A stretch of 64,000 nucleotides of DNA from Beijerinckiaceae bacterium. Its GTDB lineage: Bacteria > Pseudomonadota > Alphaproteobacteria > Rhizobiales > Beijerinckiaceae. The notes under the pieces are model-generated. The model was not told the DNA's origin. It saw nothing but the letters and a program-made list of their open reading frames with translations, and did no database searches. Below, in pieces: positions 45,302 to 54,916 of this stretch; position 1 is the stretch's first letter; each line of letters begins with the position of its first letter. Where the stretch lies: contig CANBNG010000010.1 in assembly GCA_947370975.1 (NCBI GenBank), positions 1-64,000 on the forward strand, read 5' to 3'. The translations under genes and the position numbers were made by a program.

Positions 45302-46879
45302 ATGTTCAAGCGCAGGGACCTGTTGAAACTTGCTGCGAGCTCCGTCGCGGCGCTCGCAACCACCCATGAGATGGTGTTTGCGCCGCGCGCCCAGGCGCAA
45401 ACGCCCGCGCCCGCAACGCCACCCGCGGTCGCGCCCGATGCACCCCCGCCTGCCTTCGATCCGGCAGCGCTTGTCGATTTTGCGCGCGCGCTTGCCAAGC
45501 GGCCCTACAAGGCCCCCGCCATGCCGCTCGCCGAGCCCTTCGCGAGCCTCACCTACGAGTCTTACGTCGGCATCAAGAGCAGGCCAGAGAACCTGATCTG
45601 GGCGGAAGAGAACACCGGCTTCGTGCTGGAGCCGCTCCATCGCGGCTTCATCTATTCCGCGCCGATGACGATGAATCTCGTCGAGAACAATTTCGAACGC
45701 AAGCTTGCCTATTCGACCGATCTTTTCGACTTCGGCAAGCTCGGCGCGCCGGCCAATGCGGGCGATATCGGCTTCTCGGGTTTCCGGGTGCTGATGCCGC
45801 GCGATGGCGAATTGGTCGAGGTCGCGATCTTTCAGGGCGCGAGCTTCTTTCGCGCGCGCGCGACGGGACAGAATTTCGGCACGGTCGCGCGCGGTCTCTC
45901 GATTCGCACTGCCGATCCGCGCGGCGAGGAAACACCGGCGTTTCGCGCCGTCTGGATCGAAAAGCCGACTATTGCCGGCAATGCGCTCGTCATTCACGCC
46001 ATACTCGATTCAGAAAGCATGACGGGCGCCTATCGCTTCACCCTGCGCCCGGGCGACGCCACGATCATCGATACGGAATGCTCGATCTTCGCGCGCAGCA
46101 ATGTCGATCATTACGGCATTGCCACAATGGCCGGCACCTATGTCTTCAGCCCGCTCGACCGTCGCCGCGACGACATCCGCCCCGCCGTCCACGAGATTGG
46201 TGGGCTGCAGGTGCTCAACGGCAATAATGAATGGCTGTGGCGGCCCGTGACCAATCGCGAAACGCTGCAAGTCTCGGCCTTCGTCGACACAAATCCGCGC
46301 GGCTTTGGCTTCCTTCAGCGCGAGCGCAGCTTCGAGCGCTTCCAGGATGACAATCAACACTGGGAATTGCGGCCCTCCCTGTGGATCGAGCCCATCGGCG
46401 AATGGGGCCCCGGCGAAGTGACGCTGGTGGAAATTCCCTCCGAATCCGAAGTGAACGACAATATGGTCGCCTATTGGCGGCCCAAGACTCCGCTGACGGC
46501 CGGCACGGAGGCCTATTTTGCCTATCGCCAATTCTGGTGCTGGCAGCCCCCGACCCGTCCGCCGCTGGCGCAGGTCGCCTTCTCGCGTTCGGGCCGCGCC
46601 GGAACGGGCCCGGCAGGAACACGCCGCCGCCGCTTTCTTGTCGATTTTACCGGCGATATCTTTGGCGACGCCCAACGCTCTGCCGAAATCACGACCAACC
46701 TGACTGTTTCACCCGGCGTCATTTCTTCCGTGCGCAACTTTCTCGATCGGGACCGCAAGAGCATGCGCGTTCTCTTCGACATGGATGCCGGCAGCGAGAC
46801 CTTGAGCGAATTGCGCCTGGTGCTCGAATCCCAAGGCAAGCCGATCAGCGAGACCTGGCTCTATCGATGGACACCGTGA
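45302..46879 (+). CDS. opgG: Periplasmic glucan biosynthesis protein OpgG/OpgD
   Basis: The 525-residue protein has a twin-arginine signal (FKRRDLLKLAASS), a Pro- and Ala-rich spacer (to about residue 60) and the MdoG domain: FASLTYESYVGIKSRPENLIW, GFRVLMPRDGE, ARSNVDHYGIATMAGTYVF, NGNNEWLWRPV. It acts in the periplasm on osmoregulated beta-glucan backbone synthesis, adding or shaping branches. The Tat signal resembles enterobacterial OpgD more than the Sec-exported OpgG; since it is the only such gene beside opgH, OpgG-type function is more likely. The start at 45302 places the Tat motif at the N-terminus. It overlaps opgH by 13 bases in another frame. Confidence 0.9.
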   Translation: MFKRRDLLKLAASSVAALATTHEMVFAPRAQAQTPAPATPPAVAPDAPPPAFDPAALVDFARALAKRPYKAPAMPLAEPFASLTYESYVGIKSRPENLIWAEENTGFVLEPLHRGFIYSAPMTMNLVENNFERKLAYSTDLFDFGKLGAPANAGDIGFSGFRVLMPRDGELVEVAIFQGASFFRARATGQNFGTVARGLSIRTADPRGEETPAFRAVWIEKPTIAGNALVIHAILDSESMTGAYRFTLRPGDATIIDTECSIFARSNVDHYGIATMAGTYVFSPLDRRRDDIRPAVHEIGGLQVLNGNNEWLWRPVTNRETLQVSAFVDTNPRGFGFLQRERSFERFQDDNQHWELRPSLWIEPIGEWGPGEVTLVEIPSESEVNDNMVAYWRPKTPLTAGTEAYFAYRQFWCWQPPTRPPLAQVAFSRSGRAGTGPAGTRRRRFLVDFTGDIFGDAQRSAEITTNLTVSPGVISSVRNFLDRDRKSMRVLFDMDAGSETLSELRLVLESQGKPISETWLYRWTP

Positions 46880-49077
46880 CAACACCGCAAGATTTCAAAG
46901 CCGACGCTGCGCCGCTTGGCGCTCCGGCAAATGACGATTTCACCCCCATGCCGAGCGAAACGCCGCTCGCCATGCCCGTGCAATCCTTCCGCCGCTACGA
47001 TACCGGCAAGCGCCGCCGCTGGGCTGCGCCAAAGCTCGCCTATACGCCCTGGCCCTCGCGCCTGCTGGTGTTTGGCGGCGGCCTGCTGATGACCATCTAT
47101 GGCGCGATGGAAATGTATGCGGTGGTGAATGTCGGCGCGATCACGCCGCTCAAATGGGCCCTGCTCGTTCTTTTCGTCGCAAATTTCTCCTGGATTGCGA
47201 TTGCCTTCACCAGTGGCGTGCTCGGCTTTTTCTGGCTGCTCTTCAAGGCAGCCCCGCCGCCCGGCCTGCCCAAAAAGCTCAAGGCGAAAACCGCCGTCGC
47301 CATGCCGATTTACAACGAGGCGCCGAGCCGCGTGTTTGGCGCCGTGCAGGCCATGATCGAGGATGTCGAGACCACCGGCCTTGCCGATCATTTCGACTGG
47401 TTCTTCCTCTCCGACACCACCAACCCCGATGTCTGGATCGCCGAAGAGCGCGCGTTCCTGGCCATGCGTGAACGGCTTGGGGCCAAGGTCCGCATTTTCT
47501 ATCGCCACAGGCCGAAGAACACGAGCCGCAAGGCGGGCAATATCGGCGATTTCGTTTCGCGCTGGGGCGGCGCTTACGCGCATATGGTGGTGCTCGATGC
47601 CGACAGCCTGATGACGGGACATTCCATTGTCTCGCTGGCGGCTGCGATGGAAGCTGATCCCGACGCCGGCATCATCCAGACACTGCCGCTCATCATCAAC
47701 CGCAACACGATGTTTGCGCGCGTGCAGCAATTTGCAGCGCGCATTTATGGACCCATCATCGCCTCCGGCCTCGCTGTCTGGTCGGGACGCGACGGCAATT
47801 ACTGGGGCCATAATGCGATCATCCGCACGGCTGCTTTCGCAGCCCATTGCGGCCTGCCCGATCTGCGCGGCCGCCCGCCCTTCGGCGGCCATGTGCTGAG
47901 CCATGATTTCGTCGAGGCCGCGCTCATTCGCCGTGCAGGCTATGCCGTTTACATGCTGCCGGTGCTCGGCGGCTCGTTTGAGGAAAGCCCGCCCTCGCTG
48001 ATCGATCTTGCAACGCGCGACCGCCGCTGGTGCCAGGGCAATCTGCAGCATTCGCGCATTCTGCCCGCAGCTGGCCTCAAGCTCGCCAGCCGCCAGCATT
48101 TTGCGACCGGAATCATGGGTTATCTCGCCTCTCCGCTGTGGATGGCGCAATTGCTCGTGGGTATCGTGCTCGTCCTGCAATCGACCTATATCCGGCCAGA
48201 ATATTTTACCGACGAATTCCGCCTGTTCCCGGCTTGGCCGCGCTTCGATTCCGAGCGCGCGCTGGCGCTGTTTGGCATCACCATGGCGGTGCTGCTTGCG
48301 CCCAAACTCTTCGGGCTCATCATCGCGCTGGTGCAAGCCGAGACGCGGCGCGCCTGCGGCGGGGCCGTGCGGCTTGTCGCCTCGACGCTGCTCGAAGTGC
48401 TGATGTCGGCACTGCTGGCCCCGATCATGATGGTGATCCAGACGGGCTCGGTCATGCAGATCATTTTTGGCCGCGACACGGGCTGGAACCCGCAGCGGCG
48501 CGACGATGGCTCTATCCCTCTGCGCGATATCGTGCGCCGTCACCGCTCGCATGTTGCGCTTGGTCTGGTGACGCTCGTCGCGGGCCTTCTGATCTCGCCC
48601 TCGCTGGTGGCCTGGATGTCACCCACAATCGCAGGGCTTCTGCTCTCCATCGCCCTGTCATGGGCGAGCGGGCAATTGTGGATCGGCCTTTCGCTCAAGC
48701 GCGCGGGCCTGCTGCTGACACCGGAAGAAACCACGCCGCCCCCCATTGCCCAGCGCGCCAATGCGCTCGCAAGCCAGCTTGCCGCCGAGGGTGGGGATGA
48801 ATCAGATGGCATCCGCGCCATCCACGAAGACGCGAATTTGCGCCTGCGCCACGATCTCTTCCTGCCGCCCGCCCCGCCGCGCCGCCGTGGCCATATCGAG
48901 CCCGAACGCGCCATTGCGCTTGCCAAGCTCAACGATGCCGAGACGGTGGAGGATGCAATCGATTGGCTCAAGCCCAAGGAGCGCATGGTCGTGTTGCATG
49001 ACCGCGCGCTGGTGGACATGATCGCAAGGCTCCCCGCCAAGCCGGATCCGAGTCAGACAAAGCCCGCGGCAGCCTGA
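46867..49077 (+). CDS. opgH: Glucan biosynthesis glucosyltransferase OpgH
   Basis: The 736-residue inner-membrane GT2 enzyme polymerises UDP-glucose into the glucan backbone and pushes it to the periplasm. Two N-terminal membrane spans (about residues 65-125) precede the catalytic domain, which has AVAMPIYNEAPSRVF, FFLSDTTNPDVW, VVLDADSLMTG (D-x-D) and the acceptor-site RRWCQGNLQH motif. About five to six spans follow (about 405-620) before a soluble tail. Its ATG lies inside the last codons of opgG, so translation is probably coupled. Confidence 0.96.
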   Translation: MDTVTTPQDFKADAAPLGAPANDDFTPMPSETPLAMPVQSFRRYDTGKRRRWAAPKLAYTPWPSRLLVFGGGLLMTIYGAMEMYAVVNVGAITPLKWALLVLFVANFSWIAIAFTSGVLGFFWLLFKAAPPPGLPKKLKAKTAVAMPIYNEAPSRVFGAVQAMIEDVETTGLADHFDWFFLSDTTNPDVWIAEERAFLAMRERLGAKVRIFYRHRPKNTSRKAGNIGDFVSRWGGAYAHMVVLDADSLMTGHSIVSLAAAMEADPDAGIIQTLPLIINRNTMFARVQQFAARIYGPIIASGLAVWSGRDGNYWGHNAIIRTAAFAAHCGLPDLRGRPPFGGHVLSHDFVEAALIRRAGYAVYMLPVLGGSFEESPPSLIDLATRDRRWCQGNLQHSRILPAAGLKLASRQHFATGIMGYLASPLWMAQLLVGIVLVLQSTYIRPEYFTDEFRLFPAWPRFDSERALALFGITMAVLLAPKLFGLIIALVQAETRRACGGAVRLVASTLLEVLMSALLAPIMMVIQTGSVMQIIFGRDTGWNPQRRDDGSIPLRDIVRRHRSHVALGLVTLVAGLLISPSLVAWMSPTIAGLLLSIALSWASGQLWIGLSLKRAGLLLTPEETTPPPIAQRANALASQLAAEGGDESDGIRAIHEDANLRLRHDLFLPPAPPRRRGHIEPERAIALAKLNDAETVEDAIDWLKPKERMVVLHDRALVDMIARLPAKPDPSQTKPAAA

Positions 49078-49080
49078 GGC

Positions 49081-49893
49081 TTAATAAAGATCGCTGTCGA
49101 TCACACCGGCCGAGGTGACCACGATCCATTTCTGGCCGCGCTTCTCGATGGACTGAACCCTGCCCGCACCGGGCAGGATGTGCCCCGGCGACACGGCATG
49201 CACGCCGTCCCGGCTCTCGATATAGGCAAGGCCTGCGCTTGCTTGACGCAGCACATAGCCATTGGCCGGAATGCCCGCGCGGACGTTGGACGAGGGGGCC
49301 AGCGGCACGCGAATGTCGGGCTCGCTGACCGGGACGCTGGTGACTTGCGTGACCTGCTGGGGCTGGGCCTTGGGCGCTTCATCGAGACGACGTTCGACAT
49401 TGGCCACACGTTGCAAAACCGTCTGCAATTGCGGCGCGCGCTCGACCTTGTCTTTCAATTGCGCGAGCGTTTCAGAGGTGCGAACGCGTGAGGTTTCCAG
49501 CGTGCGCTTCAAGGCCGCAATCTCGGCGACATCCGATTTTTGCGGCAGCGCCGCAGCCAAGGCCTCCACACGCGCGTTGATCTGCGCAAGGGCGCGGGCG
49601 AATTCGCGCGTGTTGGCGCCGCCGTCATGAAACATGTTGGCGCCAATGATCCAGCCGACGCCAAGAGCCAGAGTGAGGCTTGCCAGAGGAATGGCGTGAC
49701 GGTCGGCCATGTCGAGCAGGTGACGACCGCGCGCAAACGCGCCGCGCCAGAAATAATGGCGACGGACGCGTTTCTTGGCGCGCGGCGAGGCCGGGGCCTC
49801 ATCGGGCGCAGGCTCGGCAACGGCGTCGATGGTCAACGGCGCCCGGCGCGGGGATGGCCGACGCCAGGCTTCGCTGTTCGATTGGAACCTCAT
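49081..49893 (-). CDS. Single-span envelope protein of unknown function
   Basis: I do not recognise a named family. The 270-residue protein has a basic cytoplasmic N-terminus (residues about 1-65), one membrane span (IPLASLTLALGVGWIIGANMF), a long predicted coiled coil (about 95-170) and a compact C-terminal domain (NGYVLRQASAGLAYIESRDG, PGAGRVQSIEKRGQKWIVVT), probably in the periplasm. Similar anchored proteins are common but uncharacterised in Rhizobiales. It is convergent with opgH, only three bases away, and upstream it faces the CBS/BON gene divergently. Confidence 0.75.
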   Translation of the reverse strand: MRFQSNSEAWRRPSPRRAPLTIDAVAEPAPDEAPASPRAKKRVRRHYFWRGAFARGRHLLDMADRHAIPLASLTLALGVGWIIGANMFHDGGANTREFARALAQINARVEALAAALPQKSDVAEIAALKRTLETSRVRTSETLAQLKDKVERAPQLQTVLQRVANVERRLDEAPKAQPQQVTQVTSVPVSEPDIRVPLAPSSNVRAGIPANGYVLRQASAGLAYIESRDGVHAVSPGHILPGAGRVQSIEKRGQKWIVVTSAGVIDSDLY

Positions 49894-49988
49894 CGCGACT
49901 CACGTTCTATGGTTAATAACGTGGGACGAATTTGCCTGCGAACACTTAACGACAGCTTAAGCTGCTCCTACCACGCGACTTTTTCTCT

Positions 49989-50002
49989 TTGATAAATATC
50001 AA
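49989..50002. promoter_or_regulatory. FNR/FixK-type box upstream of the CBS/BON gene
   Basis: TTGAT-AAAT-ATCAA, a perfect match to the FNR/FixK consensus TTGAT-N4-ATCAA, centred about 61 bases before the ATG at 50057. It predicts oxygen-responsive transcription. Confidence 0.75.
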
Positions 50003-50056
50003 GGCGTGATCTTTGCAAAAGCTGCACGCTCGCGCTCCGGAAATCAGGAGGTCGTT

Positions 50057-50764
50057 ATGGAAGCCCGTCAGGTCATGACTTCACCCACCATCACCATTTC
50101 GCCGGACGCAAGCGTGCGTCATGCGATTGAGTCGATGCTGCAAAATCATGTCAGTGGCTTGCCCGTCGTCGATGAGAACGGGCGTCTGACAGGCGTGCTC
50201 AGCGAAGGCGATCTGTTGCGCCGCGCCGAGATCGGCACTGAAAAGCATCGCCCGAAATGGCTCGATTTCCTGCTGGGGCCGGGACGCAGCGCCAGCGACT
50301 ATGTGCACAGCCATTCCCGCCGCGTCGCCGACATCATGACGGAAGACCCCGTCGCGGTGGAGGAAAGCACGACCTTGGAAGACGTCGTGGCGCTGATGGA
50401 AAAGCACCGCATCAAGCGCGTGCCCGTGCTGCGGGCAGGCATTGTGACCGGCATTGTCACCCGCTCGGATCTGCTGCGCGCTTTCTTCAATGCGACGCAG
50501 GCCCATGAGCCAACGGCGTCAAGCGACGAGGCGATCCGCGCAGATATAGCCGCCGAGATCGATGCACAGAAATGGGCGCCCATGGGCTCCATCCACATCA
50601 AGGTGCGCGAAGGCCATGTGACGCTTTCGGGCACGATTTTCGACGAGCGCGAGCGCGACGCCATTCGAGTCTGCGCCGAAAACCGGCCGGGCGTGCGCGG
50701 GGTGACCGACGAGCTGATCTGGGTCGATCCGACGAGCGGCTCGTTTCTGAGCCCGACCGTCTGA
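50057..50764 (+). CDS. CBS-pair and BON domain protein
   Basis: The 235-residue protein has two CBS motifs (residues about 5-60, VMTSPTITISPDASVRHAIE, and about 95-150, IMTEDPVAVEESTTLEDVVA) that form an adenosyl-ligand-binding pair. The C-terminal BON domain (about 165-228, IHIKVREGHVTLSGTIFDER) binds membranes or phospholipid in other proteins. Without further enzyme domains it is likely a sensor or regulator of energy state. AGGAGGT sits six bases before the ATG. The FNR/FixK box upstream fits known microaerobic induction of CBS proteins in rhizobia. Convergent with the MFS gene, four bases apart. Confidence 0.92.
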   Translation: MEARQVMTSPTITISPDASVRHAIESMLQNHVSGLPVVDENGRLTGVLSEGDLLRRAEIGTEKHRPKWLDFLLGPGRSASDYVHSHSRRVADIMTEDPVAVEESTTLEDVVALMEKHRIKRVPVLRAGIVTGIVTRSDLLRAFFNATQAHEPTASSDEAIRADIAAEIDAQKWAPMGSIHIKVREGHVTLSGTIFDERERDAIRVCAENRPGVRGVTDELIWVDPTSGSFLSPTV

Positions 50765-50768
50765 GCGT

Positions 50769-52010
50769 TCAGATCTTCTGACGCTCGCGAAGACCAGGGA
50801 ACATCCGCATCCAGAGCAGCGAGGCGGCAATAGCGCTGGCACCACCAAAGATCACCGTCGGCACCGCGCCGATGAAGGCGGCGAGCGTGCCCGATTCAAA
50901 TTCGCCGAACTGGTTCGAGGTGCCGGTGAGAATCGTATGCACGGCCATCACGCGACCGCGCATTTCATTGGGCGTCTCGGCCTGAATGAGCGATTGGCGG
51001 ATGACCACGCTCACCATATCCGCCGCGCCCAGCACCAGCAGGAAGATCGCGGCCGGCACGATATTGGTCGAGAGGCCAAAGCCGATGGTGCACAGGCCAT
51101 AGATGATGACGCAGACAAACATGGTGCGCCCGACATGCGCGCGCAAAGGATAATTGGCGAGCACCAGCGCCGCGCCGATCGAGCCGACAGACGACATGGA
51201 GCGCAGCAGGCCAAGGCCCCAGGCATCGGTGAGGAAAATATCCTTGGCAAAGACCGGCAGAAGCGCCGTCGCGCCGCCAAGCAGCACTGCCACGAGATCG
51301 AGCGTGATGGCCCCCAGAATGACCGGCTGAGACCAGATGAATTTATAGCCGGCGACAATCACCGACCAGGTGGCGCGGATTTTTTCAGCGCGCGGCGGAC
51401 GCGCCTTGATGATCAGCGCGAAAATGACGGCGAGCCCGAAGCAGATGGCCGAGACCACAAACGGCACCATGGTATCGACAGCCAGCAGCAGGCCGCCAAT
51501 GGCTGGCCCCGAGACATTGGCCATCTGATTGGTGGAATTGTTCCAGGCGACCGCGCTCGGATATTCCTCATCAGGCACGAGATTGCTCATGAGAGCCTGC
51601 CCTGCCGGATTGGCGAAGGCGCGCGCCGAGCCCACGAGCACGATGGTCGTGTAGACGGGCAACATATGGCCGGGCTCAAGCGAGCCATTGAGAATGAGCC
51701 AGAACAAAGCACCCGCGCAGAGCGACATCAGCGCGCAGGAGAGGATGATGATCCAGCGACGATCATAGCGGTCAGCGGCGGGGCCGGTGACGAGCGAGAG
51801 CGGCACGCTTGGAATGAAGGCGCACAGGCCGATGAGGCCGAGCGCGAAGGGGTCTTTCGTCACCACATAAACGAGCCAGGCGACGGCGACATTCTGCATT
51901 TGCAGGCCGAGCGTCCAGAGAAAGCGGCAGAGAACGAAGGCGCGATAATCATGGAAACGAAAAACAGCCCAACCGCGCGCGCCCGACATTGTGTTCTCCA
52001 CGTTCTTCAT
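50769..52010 (-). CDS. Major facilitator superfamily transporter (EntS-like)
   Basis: The 413-residue inner-membrane protein has about twelve spans and the MFS motif A-like loop (GPAADRYDRRW after span 2). Its spacing and RALANPAGQALMSNL-like segment (SARAFANPAGQALMSNLVPDE) resemble the MFS_3/EntS group that exports siderophores or other hydrophobic compounds. No siderophore genes are near, so the substrate is unknown. Upstream is the acyl-CoA synthetase gene on the same strand, 44 bases away. Confidence 0.9.
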   Translation of the reverse strand: MKNVENTMSGARGWAVFRFHDYRAFVLCRFLWTLGLQMQNVAVAWLVYVVTKDPFALGLIGLCAFIPSVPLSLVTGPAADRYDRRWIIILSCALMSLCAGALFWLILNGSLEPGHMLPVYTTIVLVGSARAFANPAGQALMSNLVPDEEYPSAVAWNNSTNQMANVSGPAIGGLLLAVDTMVPFVVSAICFGLAVIFALIIKARPPRAEKIRATWSVIVAGYKFIWSQPVILGAITLDLVAVLLGGATALLPVFAKDIFLTDAWGLGLLRSMSSVGSIGAALVLANYPLRAHVGRTMFVCVIIYGLCTIGFGLSTNIVPAAIFLLVLGAADMVSVVIRQSLIQAETPNEMRGRVMAVHTILTGTSNQFGEFESGTLAAFIGAVPTVIFGGASAIAASLLWMRMFPGLRERQKI

Positions 52011-52054
52011 TCACAGCCAGGCGTGCGTTTCAGTTGCGCGTGCCGATGAAGGCT

Positions 52055-54142
52055 CTAGCGCCACAGCACCCGTATATCGAGTGCGACCACGCCGCGTCCA
52101 GCCTCGCGGGCGACGAGCGGATTGATCTCGATGTCGGATATGCGCGCGCGATGGTCGAGGAAAAAGCGCCCCAGCGCCAGCGCGCCTTGCGCAAGCGCCT
52201 TGGCATCAGCAGCCGGACGCCCGCGATAACCTGCCAACAATCTGGCGAGCTTCAATGGCGCCATCATGGCGGCAATATCAGCCTCCTCCAGCGGCAGCAT
52301 GGCGAGCGACACATCGTTGAGCAGCTCGACAAGGACACCGCCCGAGCCCAGGAGCAGCATCGGCCCATAAAGCGCATCCTCACGCGCCCCGACGATGGCT
52401 TCGACGCCACCGCTCACCATTTCATGAATCTCGAAACCCTCGATACGCGCGCCGGGGCAATAGGCCTGCGCGCTGGCAAGCATGGCCTCGGCAGCCTTGT
52501 GCACAGCCGCACCCTCGCGCAGATCGAGCGCGACGCCGCCGGCCTCCGTCTTGTGGAGAATGTCGGGCGAGCGGATCTTGAGGACCACCGGAAAGCCCAT
52601 AGTCGCCGCAGCCTCGGCCGCCGCAGCGGGCGTTGTCGCGAACTCCTGCCGGGGGCCGAAAATGCCATAGCTTGCAAGCGTCGCCCTCAGCGTGTCGGGC
52701 GTCAGGTCGGAGACCGGCGCGGGTTCGGGACGGCGCGGCGACTTGCCCTGAATCTGGGCGTGGAACCACAAGGCATTCATCGCGCGCAAGGTGGGTTGCA
52801 GGCCTTGCAGGAAGGGAAAGCCCACCTCGCGTTGCAGATCCTGCCCCTCCGGCGTGACCTGATAGGTCATGCGGGCAAAACCCAGAACCGGCTTGTCGGT
52901 CGCCTCCAGCATGGTGCGCAGCGCGGCGGTATCTTCCCACGTCTTGTTGCGCTTGCCCGGCAATTGCCCGGCCCAGGCGAGCATGTCCACATTGTCGTCG
53001 CCCGCCACAATGGCGCAGAGATCCGAAGCTGCTTTCAGCGTCGAGGGAATACCGACATCGAGCGGATTACGTGGCTTGATCTCGTCCTGCATATAGGGCC
53101 GCAGCGCGGTGTCGGTATGGGGCGAGAAATGGGCAAGGCTCGCGCCTTCGCTCTCGACATAATCATAGAGCATGTCGACCGTGCCGCCCGATGTCGTCAC
53201 GAAACCGATGCGTGGACCCTTGGGGCGACGCGTCGTCTGGAAGGCGAGCGTCGTCTCGACAAGATCATCGAGATTTTCGCAGCGGATGATGCCAAAGCGT
53301 CGGCACATTGCAAGATAGGCCTGGTAATCGCCCGCAATTGCACCCGTATGCGATTGCGCCGCATCGCGCGAATTCTGCGTTGCGCCGGTTTTCAGCGTGA
53401 GGATCGGCTTGCCCGCCTCGAGTGCGCGCGCGGCGGCATTCATGAAAGCGCGCGGCCGCCGGATTCCTTCGACAAAAAGCACGATCTGGCGCGTGTGCTC
53501 ATCATCGACAAGGAAGTTCACATAATCGGCGAGATCGAGATCCATCTCGTTGCCCGACGAAATGCCGTAGGAATAACGCAAGCCCCGCGAGGCGCCGGTC
53601 TTCATGAAAAATTGGAGCGTCCCGCCTGACTGGAACACAGCGCCAACCGAGCCCGGTTCGAGCTTGGCAAGTTCGGGATTGGGATAGGCGAAAAGCTTTT
53701 CGCGGAAAGAATGCGCACCCATGCAATTGGGCCCGGCAAGACGCATGTTTGTGCGCGCCAGCACGGCGCGTAATTCGCGTCCGCGCGCCTGCGAGGCCTC
53801 GTCAGCGCCATCGCCCACGCCGCCCGCGTAAATGGTGAGCGAGCCAATGCCGCGTGCTTCTGCATCTTCCAGCACGCCTGTCACGGCAGGCGCGGGCACG
53901 ATGACCATGGCGTGATCGACAGCCTCGGGCAGATCGCGCAGGCTTGGATAGGCCTTCTCGCCAAAGACGCTCTCCTGGCGCGGATTGACGAGGTAGATTT
54001 TTCCCGGAAATCCATGCTCGCGCAACGCGCCGACAATCTGTGCCGGCCAACGCCCGCGCTCTGACGCGCCGACAAGTGCGAGCGAGCGCGCGCGCAAGGT
54101 GAGTTCGGCCGAACGGAAATCATCAGCCCCGAAAGCGGCCAT
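52055..54142 (-). CDS. NDP-forming acyl-CoA synthetase (acetate-CoA ligase family, ADP-forming)
   Basis: The 695-residue protein fuses the CoA-binding Rossmann domain (residues about 15-145, SLALVGASERGRWPAQIVGAL), the flavodoxin-like ligase domains with the phospho-histidine site SHTGAIAGD (near residue 270), and a C-terminal ATP-grasp domain (about 490-690). It makes an acyl-CoA from an acid, CoA and ATP with ADP release, or the reverse. Start 54142 follows GGAGGATGCT. It is the last member of the minus-strand series coxL-coxS-coxM-VWA-ligase, which suggests it activates the acid formed by the oxidase, but the substrate is unproven. Confidence 0.9.
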   Translation of the reverse strand: MAAFGADDFRSAELTLRARSLALVGASERGRWPAQIVGALREHGFPGKIYLVNPRQESVFGEKAYPSLRDLPEAVDHAMVIVPAPAVTGVLEDAEARGIGSLTIYAGGVGDGADEASQARGRELRAVLARTNMRLAGPNCMGAHSFREKLFAYPNPELAKLEPGSVGAVFQSGGTLQFFMKTGASRGLRYSYGISSGNEMDLDLADYVNFLVDDEHTRQIVLFVEGIRRPRAFMNAAARALEAGKPILTLKTGATQNSRDAAQSHTGAIAGDYQAYLAMCRRFGIIRCENLDDLVETTLAFQTTRRPKGPRIGFVTTSGGTVDMLYDYVESEGASLAHFSPHTDTALRPYMQDEIKPRNPLDVGIPSTLKAASDLCAIVAGDDNVDMLAWAGQLPGKRNKTWEDTAALRTMLEATDKPVLGFARMTYQVTPEGQDLQREVGFPFLQGLQPTLRAMNALWFHAQIQGKSPRRPEPAPVSDLTPDTLRATLASYGIFGPRQEFATTPAAAAEAAATMGFPVVLKIRSPDILHKTEAGGVALDLREGAAVHKAAEAMLASAQAYCPGARIEGFEIHEMVSGGVEAIVGAREDALYGPMLLLGSGGVLVELLNDVSLAMLPLEEADIAAMMAPLKLARLLAGYRGRPAADAKALAQGALALGRFFLDHRARISDIEINPLVAREAGRGVVALDIRVLWR

Positions 54143-54208
54143 AGCATCCTCCCCAACGTGTCTTTTTTTCTGTCTCCTTTGTCGCCCTTTGGACGCAAGC
54201 ACGTCAAG

Positions 54209-54889
54209 TCAGCGCAGATCGGCAATTTCAGCAATCAGCTTGCGCAAGATTGCATCGCCGAACGTGTCGTAATCGCGCGCTGCGATCATGAAGGAGCCCT
54301 CCCCGCCAATCACTTCCTCTTCGTAATGACGATCGAGGAAAGGCTCTATGTTGAGGATCGGCAGGCCATTGATGACAATGCCCTTGGCGACCGCCGCATC
54401 GCGCGCGGTTGAGGCTGGTCGTCCGCTGGTGTTTGCGCCATCGCCCGAGATATCGATAACGCGGCGCGCGGGCTGATGGGGCAGGTTTTCCAGCACGCCG
54501 ACACCATGGTCGATTGCGCCGCTGACCGATGTGCCCCCGCCATAAAGCAGGCGCGGACCAGCCTCGATGGCGGCTGCCACCGCCTCCGCGCTCGCCTCGT
54601 CGCGCACGATCATCCAGCCCATGGCTTCGCGCTGCATGAAGGGGCCGGTCCATTGATACATGTGCACGGCAATTGCACCGATCATGCCGGAGCGAATGGC
54701 GCGCCAGACGCGCGGATTGCGAAAGGCCGCGGCATAGCCGCGTTTCTGCAATTCAAAGCGGGTTTGATTGACGCTGCCCGATGCATCGACCGCCAGCACA
54801 AGGGCGAGATCGACAGGCTCCGCACGCGCGCGTAACGGCGTGACGATGAGGGCGCAGCACAGCATGACAAGCACAACAACCGAACGCAT
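54209..54889 (-). CDS. Secreted von Willebrand factor A domain protein (DUF1194)
   Basis: The 226-residue protein has a signal peptide (cleavage near RARA, about residue 23) and a single VWA fold with the MIDAS start DASGS (Asp35, Ser37, Ser39), the metal-site threonine in GGGTSVSGAIDHG and DISGDGANTSGRP. It is the DUF1194 group, periplasmic and of unknown function. It is between coxM and the acyl-CoA synthetase on the same strand. Cox clusters often carry VWA proteins (CoxE), but those are cytosolic, so this one is not CoxE. Confidence 0.88.
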   Translation of the reverse strand: MRSVVVLVMLCCALIVTPLRARAEPVDLALVLAVDASGSVNQTRFELQKRGYAAAFRNPRVWRAIRSGMIGAIAVHMYQWTGPFMQREAMGWMIVRDEASAEAVAAAIEAGPRLLYGGGTSVSGAIDHGVGVLENLPHQPARRVIDISGDGANTSGRPASTARDAAVAKGIVINGLPILNIEPFLDRHYEEEVIGGEGSFMIAARDYDTFGDAILRKLIAEIADLR

Positions 54890-54916
54890 GCGAACACCTC
54901 CGCTGTTCGTGCGCGC

